A DNA stretch of 64,000 bases from CBDCNH01 sp965219015. GTDB taxonomy: Bacteria > Pseudomonadota > Alphaproteobacteria > Rhodobacterales > Rhodobacteraceae. This document shows positions 19,701-25,053 of this stretch, piece after piece. Location of the stretch: assembly GCA_965219015.1 (NCBI GenBank), contig CBDCNH010000011.1:248001-312000 (forward strand). Reading direction: 5' to 3'. Each line of letters starts with the position of its first letter. Position 1 is the stretch's first letter. The notes beneath the pieces are model-generated. The model was given only the letters and a program-made list of their open reading frames with translations. It was not told the origin of the DNA and searched no databases. A program made the position numbers and the translations under genes.

Positions 19701-20706
19701 CCGCCGGAAGCGCCGCACCACCGGCCCCGCGCAGCACCAGGACGGGCACGTCGCCCGCATCCGGATCGGTCGCGGAGAGCCCGAGGTCGAGGCTCTCGCC
19801 CTGCGCGACGGTCACGTCGGCGGCCGTTCCAATGAGGACGGGCGCCTCGTTCACGTCGGTCACGTTGATCGTCACGACCTGCTCGGCCGCGGTGACCCCG
19901 TCGGACGCGAGGACGGTCACGCTGAAGGGTCCGGGCGCGGTCTCGAAGTCGGGCGCGGCACGGAAGGCGATCGCACCCGTCGCGGGATCGATCTCGAAGA
20001 GCGCGGCGTCGGCGCCCTCCGCGAGCGCGAACGTCACCGCTTGGCCATCGGCGTCGATGTTTGCGGCCCGATACACGGTGGCATCGCGGACGATCGCGGC
20101 GTTCGCGGCGACGCTGCCGACGCCAAGGGTGTTCTCGTCGAGCACGAAGTCCGGTCCCGTCGAGATCACGGGCGGCACGAAGCTCGCGGGCTCGCCGCGC
20201 GCGACGATCATCACGGCGTCGATGTTGGCGCCGTTCGCCGTGGCGGTGCTGAGCTCGACATGGTGCGTCCCGTCGGTGCCGACGTCGACCTGGAAGCGCC
20301 GCAGCTCCCACAGGAAGAACTGGCCGGTCTGCGTGCCGACCGGCGACCCGACGGTTCCGTCCACGCCGAGCCGCAGCGTGCGCGGTTCCGAGGACGAGCC
20401 GTTGGCCAGCCGGATCACGACGTCATAGGCGCCCGCATCGGCCTCGAAATCGAACGCGAGCTTGGCGCCGGCAGGGCCGTTGAGGTCGAGATAGCCCGTG
20501 CCGGTGTAGCCCGGGCGCAGACCGTAGACATCATAGTCGGGCGATCCGGTATTTGTCCCCGTGCCGCCGTTGAGGCCGGCCTTTTCCTGATTGGCGGTCT
20601 GGGTTCGCGCAAGGGAGTCGTCGGCGGCGATGGCATTGCCGTCGCTCAGGATCGTCAGATCCTCGCCCTGAATGAAGAAAACCGAACCCTGCTCAATGGT
20701 CGCCAT
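4720..20706 (-). CDS. Giant modular type I secreted lectin/cadherin-like protein
   Basis: 5,328 residues. Modules in order (approximate residues): carbohydrate-binding-like (53-170); cadherin (181-293); Ig-like; carbohydrate-binding-like (393-556); cadherin (570-666); two near-identical 102-residue repeats (667-870); unknown beta domain (876-1036); more Ig/cadherin-like; carbohydrate-binding-like (1673-1833, 1943-2103); malectin-like (2113-2319); Ig-like; glucose/sorbosone-dehydrogenase-like propeller (2473-2943); carbohydrate-binding-like (3040-3190, 3293-3440, 3550-3683); two related modules with a YDYND/FDYND motif (about 3806-4490); malectin-like (4533-4696); He_PIG, CBM6-like, He_PIG; three C-terminal repeats carrying H-G-x-E-[TE]-V. 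It ends in GDDHIF, an acidic-then-hydrophobic tail as in type I substrates. No N-terminal signal peptide and no RTX GGxGxDx nonapeptides are seen. The ATG at 20706 has GGAG ten bases upstream; an upstream TTG is less likely. With the adjacent exporter, a secreted or surface adhesin that binds glycans is the best inference. Confidence 0.88.
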   Translation of the reverse strand: MATIEQGSVFFIQGEDLTILSDGNAIAADDSLARTQTANQEKAGLNGGTGTNTGSPDYDVYGLRPGYTGTGYLDLNGPAGAKLAFDFEADAGAYDVVIRLANGSSSEPRTLRLGVDGTVGSPVGTQTGQFFLWELRRFQVDVGTDGTHHVELSTATANGANIDAVMIVARGEPASFVPPVISTGPDFVLDENTLGVGSVAANAAIVRDATVYRAANIDADGQAVTFALAEGADAALFEIDPATGAIAFRAAPDFETAPGPFSVTVLASDGVTAAEQVVTINVTDVNEAPVLIGTAADVTVAQGESLDLGLSATDPDAGDVPVLVLRGAGGAALPAGVTLAGGSVVVAADAAPGIYALEVAADDGALASAPQAFALTVPGVVTPPPAPPAIAPIVFEAESGTIALSPVNGNATVTVANVQPNGNETPGTGKILDEFNLRAGYAGTGYIDFGDDAGDTVSYSVTVAEAGEYDLHVRYSSQVAGTAPRPLDFAVNGATTLTVFPNTGPNTGAAAAQGFNNWGVLTLRVTLDAGANDLSFAIPAGKTAGPNLDALVLTSVGATPNFAAPAFTSPASFTIEENTTEVGMVAARDLDNDTTDGVPTPAPTYAIAGGADAAAFAIDTATGALSLVAPADFETKTSYDVIVAATDGQGAVTEQAVSVAVTDVDDTDPVDAPATAVTLTAVATAENVAGAIVADIAVADPDTVYGPADVTLSGPDAALFRVVGTPGALQLALADGVALDFEAASQPSVTVSAGGITAEAFVPTVTDVDENVDAPATAVTLTAVATAENVAGAVVADIAVADPDTVYGPADVTLSGPDAALFRVVGTPGALQLALADGVALDFEAASQPSVTVSAGGITAEAFVPTVTDVDEGPRSVAVRFDAATIAGYSTQDSPKQGGGVTVAPDGSAVTLDGNLWKRVPLGESYALTGDSRIEVTIKVGAHLSEIVGIGFDSDNDPFDADHSIYQLAGSQDFAPLNDLRGGGTDNGDGTRTFVIDLGAHAGETISSLVLVADDDNFSNGRGVVTFSGVSLFEAAAVEPGNVAPVVVGGGVADQTIQEHGSVEIDLPFVDGNGDVLSYSFTVTDAEGTPVADFPLTVENGTLVGDLGDTDPGAYTITVTGSDGQAVATDSFVLTVENVNDAPVADPDAAFEPVFGAVGTAITPVDLAMFTGAFSDRDGDTLTFTADGLPAGLSVDATGVIRGTPTEAGTGSFTVVASDAGGLSASITVDLRITAPGEGDVTIVEAEDFTGLATATNFFATGQAGASGDRLIRVNGTKPALVETQLGANGVAPGWYYVALDVYDETDGSAKFTLKVGDTVLAENATFEEGGVFLHPGSPRGSAGQLGNLKELSFGQAVYIDGSTRLVLSGVGGGDALRTDRVVLTRTVAPNTAPAGLTLTGDGIAENAAGAVAGVLSATDAEGDAITFSVAPDSLFEIVGTTLKLKDGVAADFEAGATLPVAVTATDAKGASATTVVTVAVSDVDEAPGTPVLDAVPVAENAAGATIGTLTAVDGEGTALTFTVDDPRFEVVGGVLKLVDGVALDFETEPTVTLAVTADDGTTQTTGEVSFAVGDVNEAPVLTGAVADVTVDPAAGGSVDLSGLVAADPEGDAVTLEVRAAGGAALPEGVVLTGTVLTIPAGLDTGALALEVVASDGSLASAPVGFTVTVGEGAPFTPIVVQAEAGTITLAKAPDAQSTQVRDADHPETGSTTVLRPDFTGTGYVDYGNDGGDRLAITVNVAQAGTYDLNVRYASNTDRPLDLAVNGAAAGTLPFVSTDPDGTGPAEGFDHWAFATRTVTLAAGANVISLAIPAGAVTGPNLDRIEITAAGTGPIPAADTTADADGNLFLDGDSGTLNPAQAASVNFNLSGIDADIVRVEISFDGGATRTDITAKVDADGDFTYDASGLGAGAKTATVIVTDAVGNEASVARGFAIAAPANAPIVIQAEDASAVTVFDTGTGPTDGTFTRVVDASHPDAFGNYRAGAQGGAYIDFGKDAGDAISVAVDAPAAGSYTVTFRYANGGSADRPLALSVNGGAASNVAFAPTAAPVGGVAWEGWTDVTVHVDLAAGANTLKLAIPAGAVDGPNIDQITLVADTTGGGTPDAAQVFEPVVKINFEAAPGQGAFAPPAGYHTPDGYLSDSGAAYGDRGNGFTYGWVDVDGTTVTHTPLAQPTGSARYKGEVAGADDLQKTYLHFEYPGAPSATNERAFELAVENGTYELKLSIGDTAGKFDSDYVVNVEGQRFGTPFTPAALDGTSPGHAGQGAYDTALDGTGFRSSLMTGIVHVTDGKLTIDSIGGDNTEIQFLELSKIPDLTPGDDRDAELDYSTFIDPVAASAEDGQVTIAIGADGKLPTDIDPTSSFVIGVNLQAEGHRGPNIAHTDHIRLIETLTGREVPIAVQITGGADSMTIRPLTDLKDNTSYTLKVVDVLDLGSVSDPDAPLRQFQDLTSTFVTGVKSADVPREVAFTDSVQINGFADGAGGYTSVEFGPDGRLYVATITGQIHRFDVRADGTIDKASQETLDSDYFQQFAPTSQQGAAEGEGRRSIIGITFDPEDPNTIWITDNWPVPRESKAFNTPEFSGQISKVHLGAGGSLENATVETYITGLPRSGGDHVTNSAEFRANPDAGQPGQPAYLLYITQGSNSAAGEKDSAWGFRPEKLLNAAVLEVDPTREAPAGGFDVRTEPISLTDNPLTDYPESAFNADGTYPGSYNPFAADAVLKLYAVGIRNGFDLVWTQNDHLYVSANGTAAGGHSPDNPNTPQNEASTGEVPKQVDYFFSVQKDGYYGHANPRTGHYILNGGNPTSGVDKNEVGGNTYYKPGTLPEADYDIDNSYSLGFNKSPNGATEYTGTAFGSNLKGAVVFAQFSVGDNVRYILLDDDGKIIGDELIRRPDGSVIDNYIDPLDIIQNPTTGQLYLSTLNRSTGESKIILLTPAPGGITADLTADEGGDLMLDVVDASHPNAVVFAVTGLDADIVALKVAFDGGTPTTVTLDANGRFTFNLAGRTGPVPAVLTVTDGHGNTASDTASVSFGTSDATFIDATEFTVISTMTGSAASVIRRLDTPSTHEPTSGNDKNGDGLNDNYDGLGYLDPNGAAEAKATLSYDAPGAGTYTFDFRMANGSTLPRSMSFVVNGQTVTIADTRTASFTTWNDFEVTLTLTAGPNTITIVQNDALAPNIDSVVVKPVDITLPDTTADEGGDLAISVVDASNPAATVFAIAGLDADITGLTVIIDDGVRIVDVTPDANGRFTADISGLGTEVSVSLTVTDATGNTAETSLDYTFPGAVANDGEATVGGVAYVLYEAENATLQGAVVVPETTDDRDAQGTGYVDFVGSTDQSITWTIEVGADGTYSLDFLYSLSSAKAARPLALKVDGAAAGTLPFAPNAPAAENVWGPQTTTLNLTAGVHTITVTAPAANGPNIDQLRVTKAPVDATPDTTADEGGDLALSVVDASNPAAVTFAVAGLDADITRLTVSFDGGATTTDVTLTAGQFTADLTGRSGAITAVLVVRDGAANTASASAGFTLAPVVPNDGHETVSGVGFTVYEAENAAFTGDPAIVTTTESPRGQHGGAYVDPTTPGTDTVTWTVEVAEDGTYQVDILYALGAGKASRPMPISVDGTVVSTLPFAANSNSGETAWGPQTTTLALTAGVHQITVSAPGGNGPNLDYLRISDAPVNGFDPSYAAIDGTGRIELEATDGTAHVVDPSTSEFYFTVAADGVYALDLAANAGAPNGGGVKLYLTSGSGAPVLIDDGAFPGAGDAGETTAYTALQAGTTYKLVVVSDAPGASALDYLDVRVAPGDPDADIGIRSLDPAFFENRLHFSYIENPAEADGDGLPRQYKDQGQVEISNTGTKPLSILEAKIDGPFTIANPGALEGLVLAPGAKIVVTVDFDRSAYTPPTGTADQIDITSTIFTGHLNIRTNDADTPVATVDLAGFWQRIAEGGQEPNVNEVWKIFGFGNNIAGLTLRGGGGNSKLSTKDVYAKTDETEVLSPYWKIADGVTSAKITQLAAFHGPGGAPLSIHAPGAKATAIQLWNQSEDDNQTILPNAGALNSTTFGTKTFDRGFIPDSWKGADVFGIRVVGQSTDPTINERGDVEVPGAQQGHTVKVFQAVDSQGVAIPNTYLVIMDYTGINYDYNDNIYVIEGVAPVGFGGNVVVSGLDTAAADDRLVFTNIDHPVAGQAFRNEATFTLTNDGFAAIGITGVTLGGADAADFVIVGAVPTTLAAGAKATVTVRFIGSDPVDDDAAVLFKGTLTVTTDNEAVPTKVVQLAGLAQNQSEQGEEPTVAQIVEALGYTTDVAQGLLADGGKVETVGDEVLLPYLERLDGTKPVEVIQIAAFLNQGNVARFNTHSISSPALTERFAADDNQGQTVLPDGLKAGTGDTGSVAHSSFTPSGAFGVKITVDGRPTYTAWSDPHANTTDPALSGVNTGQGHYIRYFEAKDAAGHVIPGTYIGVQDYPGASNFDYNDHMFVIRNVKGHVLTAAEDANGDGILDKLQTDADGDGTVAFFDPNDTPDGALHRGAYVVGFNVGGPAVASQQGLGGVALRSDTDPLIRYAGDGATRTPGTDSAANANGANALPGAFKTYRDGKDWTVEVSGLKDGDYVVVLHTQETYWNTAGKRVFDMKINGTTVANDIDPFRVAGPDTPVSVEALVHVSGGKFTVALDSIGGDGIDNAALNAITVFASADAPGGGLAGANAAPVAAAITGVPGAKEGNAYAFDVAGFFSDPDGDALSFTGSGLPAGLTIGANGRITGTPTADGTYTIGVTASDGKLATTSSFTLTVADTPATTPVQTAHPGPTPGFTGTTLTVAAKNYDDGGQGVAYNDAPGLQGGTNGGRTGSAVEQTTAGDIGWIANGEWVEYTVNVGQAGTYDVGLLLATGASGRSFKVDFYHAGETVPYASTGSVANASTGSYTKFLDRHAGGLALDAGTQVVRVTFAGGGQDFRSLTLTHTDTNHAPVATAIGTQVAHEDASFALNIASYFSDPDGDALSYSATGLPTGLTLAANGTISGAPADGGTYTITVAASDGALSTSASFELDVAANPSPIGQAGSVTVTQASATQWHHVTFDQALDDPSVVMGPVSAGDKAPVTMRVRNVTSTGFDYQVDEWDYLDGKHGTETVSWMALEAGTHVIDGHTVVAGHGVVPGEGKVLGFGTNAFGANAPVVFAQVATVADGRAVTAQIGSVTANGFDVDLDQQESATTAHGAETVSWIAVERGGSASSGWLAGSLKPVTDAGKAIPFGGNFGAVADLVFLADMQTEVGVDTAEVRLRALSGTGATVFIEEEASRDAEIKHGGEEVGYLALHKGLLFGDDHIF
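18095..18706 (-). repeat. 306-bp tandem duplication inside the giant gene
   Basis: Two adjacent 306-bp copies (18095-18400 and 18401-18706) encode the same 102-residue domain (from VDAPATAVTLTAVATAE to FVPTVTDVDE). By eye they differ at only a few bases away from their outer edges, for example at 18118 and around 18326, and in about one amino acid. Being a whole number of codons, the duplication keeps the frame. Such identity at the DNA level indicates a recent duplication or ongoing gene conversion, so copy number may vary between strains. Confidence 0.93.
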
Positions 20707-21371
20707 CTCAGTCAATCTCCACTCATGAGGATACCGCGCCAAAACGGACGCCGATCGTGTCGCTTAACGATGTCGAATAACCCGCGCATAAAGACGGATA
20801 CACTCGTTCCCAGAAGCGGCCCGGACCGCCCGTGAGGCGTGCCGGCGCCGGAAAAACTCCGACGGAACAGGTCGCGCAGATGTGCAACTTTCCGCCGATG
20901 CGCGAAATATCTACACCGCCGCGTAGATCGCTCAATGCTTTTTTAATACTTTCGACATGCTCGGCAGGTAAGGGTTTGGTAACCGATTGCCTGCCAATGA
21001 GATTTTTCGCGCGTCAAAACCGCGCCGCGTGGCAGGGCATCCGGCGCGCAGCAACTCTCGGAAGCTGGAGACTTTACGCGGTTCGCTTTAAAGCTGAACC
21101 CGGCAACGAATCGCCTGTCAGAGCCTCAGGCTGAAAAAATTCTATTGCCTTTTTCAGATCCGCGAAAGCGAACCTTAAAATAGGAGAGTTGCTGTACGTC
21201 GCTGCAGCTATTGCGTGTGAATTCGCGGCTGCGGACGTGCCGTTTCCTCACCATGAGCCCAAGCCGCGACCGGGCTTTCGCGGCGACACGGCATCCCCGA
21301 TGGTCCGTTCAGGATCATGGCGCAGGCCCCAGGGATCGAGCGTGGCGGCATCGTCGCCCGCCGGGCCAGGG
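20707..21371. other. Gene-free region upstream of the giant gene
   Basis: 665 bases with visibly lower GC than the surroundings and no convincing ORF on either strand. It must hold the promoter of the giant gene (leftward). Its right end adjoins the 3' end of cckA. An 8-bp inverted repeat (CTGAAAAA at 21131-21138, TTTTTCAG at 21150-21157) and several short A/T runs are visible. A GGAG ribosome binding site for the giant gene is at about 20717-20720. No promoter could be assigned with confidence, and no tRNA or known riboswitch was recognised. Confidence 0.6.
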
Positions 21372-23678
21372 TCAGCAGGCCTGTCGCTGCACCGTCGCGG
21401 TCAGTTCGCTCAGGGAGAACGGCTTCGGCAGGAACACCGAGTTCGGGATCCGCGCCTGCGTCTCAGCAAAACTATCCTCGGCGTAGCCCGAGACGAACAC
21501 CACGCGCACATCGGGCCGGTCGCGCATCGCCTGGCGCACCCAGGTCGGGCCGTCCATGCCGGGCATGATGACGTCGGTCACGAAGATGTCGACGGTCAGC
21601 GCCGGATCCTCGAGCACGCGAAGCGCATCCTCGGCGTTCTCGGCCTCGAGGACGGTATAGCCACGCAGGCGGAGCGCGCGCGAGGCGAAGGCCCGCACCG
21701 GCGCCTCGTCCTCGACGAGGAGGATCACGCCCTCGCCCGGCTGCGTCGTGGCCGCGCTCGCGCGCGCGGGCAGCTTCGGCGCCGGGGTCGCTACGCCCTC
21801 GTGCGCGGGAAAGTAGAGGCTGAAGGTCGTGCCTTCGCCGGGCTCGCTGTCGACGAAGATGAAGCCGCCCGTCTGCTTGACGATGCCGTAGGCGGTCGAG
21901 AGCCCGAGCCCGGTGCCCTCGCCGACGCGCTTCGTGGTAAAGAACGGCTCGAAGATCTTCGTCAGCTTGTCGGCCGGGATCCCGCAGCCCGAATCCGCCA
22001 CGCGGACGATCACGTAGTCGCCCGCCGGCACGATGGCCCGGTCGCGCGCGAGCGGCTGCGCGAGCTGCACGCTCGCGGTCTCGATCCGGATCGGCCCGCC
22101 CTGCGGCATCGCATCGCGCGCGTTGACGACGAGGTTCATGATGACCTGCTCGAGCTGGCGCTTGTCGGCCCGGATCGGGCGCAGGTCGGGATCGTGCGCG
22201 AGCGTCAGCTTGATCTTCTCGCCGACCAGCCGGTTCAAGAGATGCGCGAGGTCGGCGAGCGCGTCGCGCAGGTCGACGACCTCGGGCTGCAGCGTCTGCT
22301 TGCGGGAGAACGCGAGCAGCTGGCCCACGAGGCTCGCGGCCCGGTTCGAGTTCTGGCTGATCTGCACGAGGTCGGCGTATTCCGGATCGCCCTCGTCGTG
22401 CCGGAGGAGGAGCAGGTCGCAGTGCCCCGAGATCGCCGTCAGCAGGTTGTTGAAGTCATGCGCCACGCCGCCCGCGAGCTGGCCGATGGCCTGCATCTTC
22501 TGGCTCTGGACGAACTGGGCCTCGAGCGTCTTCAGCTCGGTCGCGTCGCTCAGCACGGCCACGAGCTCCGTAGCACCCCGCTGGGTCGTGCGCCGGAGCG
22601 TGATCTGGAGGTAGACGTCGGTCTCGGGCAGGATCGCCCGCAGAACCTCGGGCTGGTTGAGCGCGCGGCCCGCCGCGGCGTCGGCGAGCCAGTCCGCGAC
22701 CGGGCGGCCGAGCCCCTCGACGAGGTCCGACAGATGCACCTCGCCGTCCGCCGGATAGTTGACGAGCCCGCGCGCGAGACGGTTCGCCGCCTCCACCCGG
22801 CCCGCGGCGCCGAGCTGCAACAGCGCCACCGGCAGATCCTCGAAGTCGGCGTGGTCGAGGCCGCCTTCCTGCGCCGGGACGGTGCCCTGCATGAGGTAGA
22901 TCTCGCGCCGCCCGCCCGTCCCCTCGAGGTCGGCCACGAGCGCGCGCACCGTGCCCTCCTCGCCGATGACCTCGGTCTCCTGGCCGGACACGAACGGTTG
23001 CGGGAAGATCGCGGCAAGCGTCTTCGACCGGCCGCCGACGATCCGGCGCATCGCCTCGTTCATGAACAGGATCGTGCCCGACTTGCTCGCGGTCAGCATC
23101 GGCAGGCTCAGGCCTTCGGCGCCCCGCCCGCCGGCGTTGCGGTCGACGAGCTCGTCGAGGCGCCAGAAGAAGCCGGTGGGCCCGATCTGGTGGACGGCGA
23201 GCCGGACGTGGCCGCGACGCGTCACCACGTCCTCGCGGGCGGCCCCCGTCGCGGCGGCGCGGGTCTGCAGGCGGTAGAGGATGGCCGACGGATTCGCGAA
23301 GAGGTCGCCAAGAGCGCGGATCAGCGTCTGCCCGTCCTGCACGCCGAAGCGGTCGCTCGCGGCACGGTTCTGGTAGCCGATCTGTCCGTCGGCGTCGGTG
23401 GTGAAGCTCGGCGCCGCGTCATGCGCCACGAACTGGCCGATCTGCTCGTGGAGCGAGGCCACCGCGCGGTCATGCCGGTGCGCCAGCGACCGGATCAAGA
23501 GGCTGAGCGCCACCAGCGTCGACGCGGCGATGAGGAGCCCGAGCACCAGCGAACGATCCTCCACCGCCGCGGCGGCGAGCGCGAATCCGACCGCCAGCAC
23601 GACGAGGTACCAGATCCGGGGCGAGAGGGCCGTCGCGGTCCGCGTCATTGGATGAGGCACCAGCGCCGGATGCGACAC
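21372..23678 (-). CDS. cckA: Cell-cycle hybrid histidine kinase CckA
   Basis: 768 residues. Two N-terminal membrane helices (about 22-38 and 44-63) are followed by PAS-like regions and a HisKA domain with phospho-acceptor His407 in GGVAHDFNNLLTAISGH. The HATPase domain has the N box (VMNLVVNARDAM), G1 (DSGCGIP) and G2 (GEGTGLGLSTAYGIV). A receiver domain holds Asp702 in VTDVIMPGMDG. This layout and the AHDFNNLLTAISGHCDLLL segment are characteristic of CckA, which passes phosphate via ChpT to CtrA and CpdR in alphaproteobacteria. The GTG at 23678 is preferred because AAGGAG sits 7 bases upstream; the ATG at 23648 has no such site. A CtrA box lies about 48-62 bp upstream, suggesting feedback control. 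Confidence 0.95.
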   Translation of the reverse strand: MSHPALVPHPMTRTATALSPRIWYLVVLAVGFALAAAAVEDRSLVLGLLIAASTLVALSLLIRSLAHRHDRAVASLHEQIGQFVAHDAAPSFTTDADGQIGYQNRAASDRFGVQDGQTLIRALGDLFANPSAILYRLQTRAAATGAAREDVVTRRGHVRLAVHQIGPTGFFWRLDELVDRNAGGRGAEGLSLPMLTASKSGTILFMNEAMRRIVGGRSKTLAAIFPQPFVSGQETEVIGEEGTVRALVADLEGTGGRREIYLMQGTVPAQEGGLDHADFEDLPVALLQLGAAGRVEAANRLARGLVNYPADGEVHLSDLVEGLGRPVADWLADAAAGRALNQPEVLRAILPETDVYLQITLRRTTQRGATELVAVLSDATELKTLEAQFVQSQKMQAIGQLAGGVAHDFNNLLTAISGHCDLLLLRHDEGDPEYADLVQISQNSNRAASLVGQLLAFSRKQTLQPEVVDLRDALADLAHLLNRLVGEKIKLTLAHDPDLRPIRADKRQLEQVIMNLVVNARDAMPQGGPIRIETASVQLAQPLARDRAIVPAGDYVIVRVADSGCGIPADKLTKIFEPFFTTKRVGEGTGLGLSTAYGIVKQTGGFIFVDSEPGEGTTFSLYFPAHEGVATPAPKLPARASAATTQPGEGVILLVEDEAPVRAFASRALRLRGYTVLEAENAEDALRVLEDPALTVDIFVTDVIMPGMDGPTWVRQAMRDRPDVRVVFVSGYAEDSFAETQARIPNSVFLPKPFSLSELTATVQRQAC

Positions 23679-23725
23679 CTTGGATCTCCTTCGGATAACC
23701 TGGTCCGCATTGCGCCCGGGAAACC

Positions 23726-23740
23726 TTAAGTTGCGCTTAA
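23726..23740. promoter_or_regulatory. CtrA box upstream of cckA
   Basis: The sequence TTAAGTTGCGCTTAA is an exact match to the full CtrA consensus TTAA-N7-TTAA. It sits between the rsmB-like stop and the cckA start, 48-62 bp before the GTG, where it would overlap or adjoin a promoter. Because CckA controls CtrA phosphorylation, binding here would close a regulatory loop. The match is seen directly; binding is inferred. Confidence 0.7.
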
Positions 23741-23753
23741 GCCGCGACCGAAT

Positions 23754-24899
23754 TCAACCTCCGGTTTTCTCGAGATCGGCCAGGAAGAACCCGTCGCCCG
23801 CCGATGACGGCAGCCAGCTGCGCGTCTCGCGGATGCGCCAGCCGGGATGGGATGCGAGAAACGCCGCCGTCACCGCGTCGTTCTCGGCGGTGAGGATCGA
23901 GCAGGTCATGTAGGCGATGCGACCCGCCTCTGCGGCATGCGCGCGAAGGAGCCCGGCCTGCGTTTCGGTGAAGCTCCTCAGCGACGCCGCGTCGAGCGCC
24001 CATTTCGCCTCGGGATTGCGCCGCCAGGTGCCGCTGCCGCTGCACGGCGCGTCAATGAGGATCAGGTCGCAAGGTACGGGAGAGCCGTCGGAAATCTCGA
24101 TCCTCGCTCCTGCCCGCTCGGCCCGGGCCGGCAGGTCGCGCATGCGCTTCGGGTCGACATCGGATGCCACGACGCGGGCACCGCGTGCCGAGAGCGCCAG
24201 AGCCTTGCCGCCGCCGCCCGCGCAGACATCGCGCACCCGCAGTCCGGCGACCTCGCCGAGAGCCAGGACGGCCGCTTGCGACGCCGCGTCCTGCACTTCG
24301 ACCAGACCGTCCAGATATGCGCGCGTCGTCCGTATCTTACGGGCGTTTGCTGTAATCTCGAGAGAGCTTTGCACGGTAACGTGCTCGACTGTCTCGATAC
24401 CTTCCGCGGCGATCATCCGAGCTGCCGTGGCGCGGGTCGTCCGCGCGAGGTTGACACGCAGGAACACCGGCGCACGGTGCCGGAGTTCCTCCAGCACGGG
24501 CGCGAAGGCGGCGCCGAGGCTCGCGCGCAGGGGGGGCGCGAGCCAGTCGGGACAGTCGAGCGCCACGAGCTCCGGCATCGGCGCCTCCGGTTCCGCCTCG
24601 GCGGGTCGAGGCGGGTCCGGAGCGAAGGGCGGGCCCGTGAAAAGCCGTGCGACGTCAGAGCCTTCGCCGCGCGCGAGCCCGAGGACGAGTGCTCTCCCGG
24701 TGTCGCCGCCGCCCGCCCATCCGGCGGACCGGCGGCGGCGCAAGGCGGAAAACACAAGGTCGCGGACGGCGGCGCGGTCTCCCGAGCCGGCGTAGCGACT
24801 GTCGCGACCCCAGGCCGTGAGCGCGCGCTCGGCGCTCGAGCCGCCGAGGACCGCATCGAGGATGCCTGCGGCGGCGGCGGCACGGGCGCCCGGCGTCAC
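23754..24899 (-). CDS. RsmB/NOP-family rRNA cytosine-C5 methyltransferase
   Basis: 381 residues from a GTG at 24899. The N-terminus is an NusB-like helical RNA-binding region (ARAAAAAGILDAVLGG, then an RDLVFSALRRRR helix). The methyltransferase core has a SAM-binding strand-loop (VRDVCAGGGGKALALSA), an acidic SAM contact (VVASDVDPKRM), the DAPCSGSGTWRRNPE motif with the Cys of motif IV and the catalytic Cys in YMTCSIL. This fits RsmB-type enzymes methylating cytosine in 16S rRNA; the exact base is inferred only. The start is uncertain: no ATG exists in frame in the right place, and longer readings would run into the divergent SDR gene. Confidence 0.85.
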   Translation of the reverse strand: MTPGARAAAAAGILDAVLGGSSAERALTAWGRDSRYAGSGDRAAVRDLVFSALRRRRSAGWAGGGDTGRALVLGLARGEGSDVARLFTGPPFAPDPPRPAEAEPEAPMPELVALDCPDWLAPPLRASLGAAFAPVLEELRHRAPVFLRVNLARTTRATAARMIAAEGIETVEHVTVQSSLEITANARKIRTTRAYLDGLVEVQDAASQAAVLALGEVAGLRVRDVCAGGGGKALALSARGARVVASDVDPKRMRDLPARAERAGARIEISDGSPVPCDLILIDAPCSGSGTWRRNPEAKWALDAASLRSFTETQAGLLRAHAAEAGRIAYMTCSILTAENDAVTAAFLASHPGWRIRETRSWLPSSAGDGFFLADLEKTGG

Positions 24900-25053
24900 T
24901 TCGCGTATCGCATGAGCATCCGCACGTAACCTCTTGGACTGACAGCGCTTCGCTTCCCTGCAGGTTAGACGCGGCGGCGCCGACGCCCGAACGCCTCTTG
25001 CGGCAAGTCCGAAGCGCGCGCAAGGTCGCGCGGCAGCGGCCCGGGGAAGCATC

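Noticed and set aside
20723..20935. A 70-codon minus-strand ORF overlapping the giant gene start
   Set aside because: It overlaps the coding start in another frame, has no ribosome binding site, and the region is better explained as promoter DNA.
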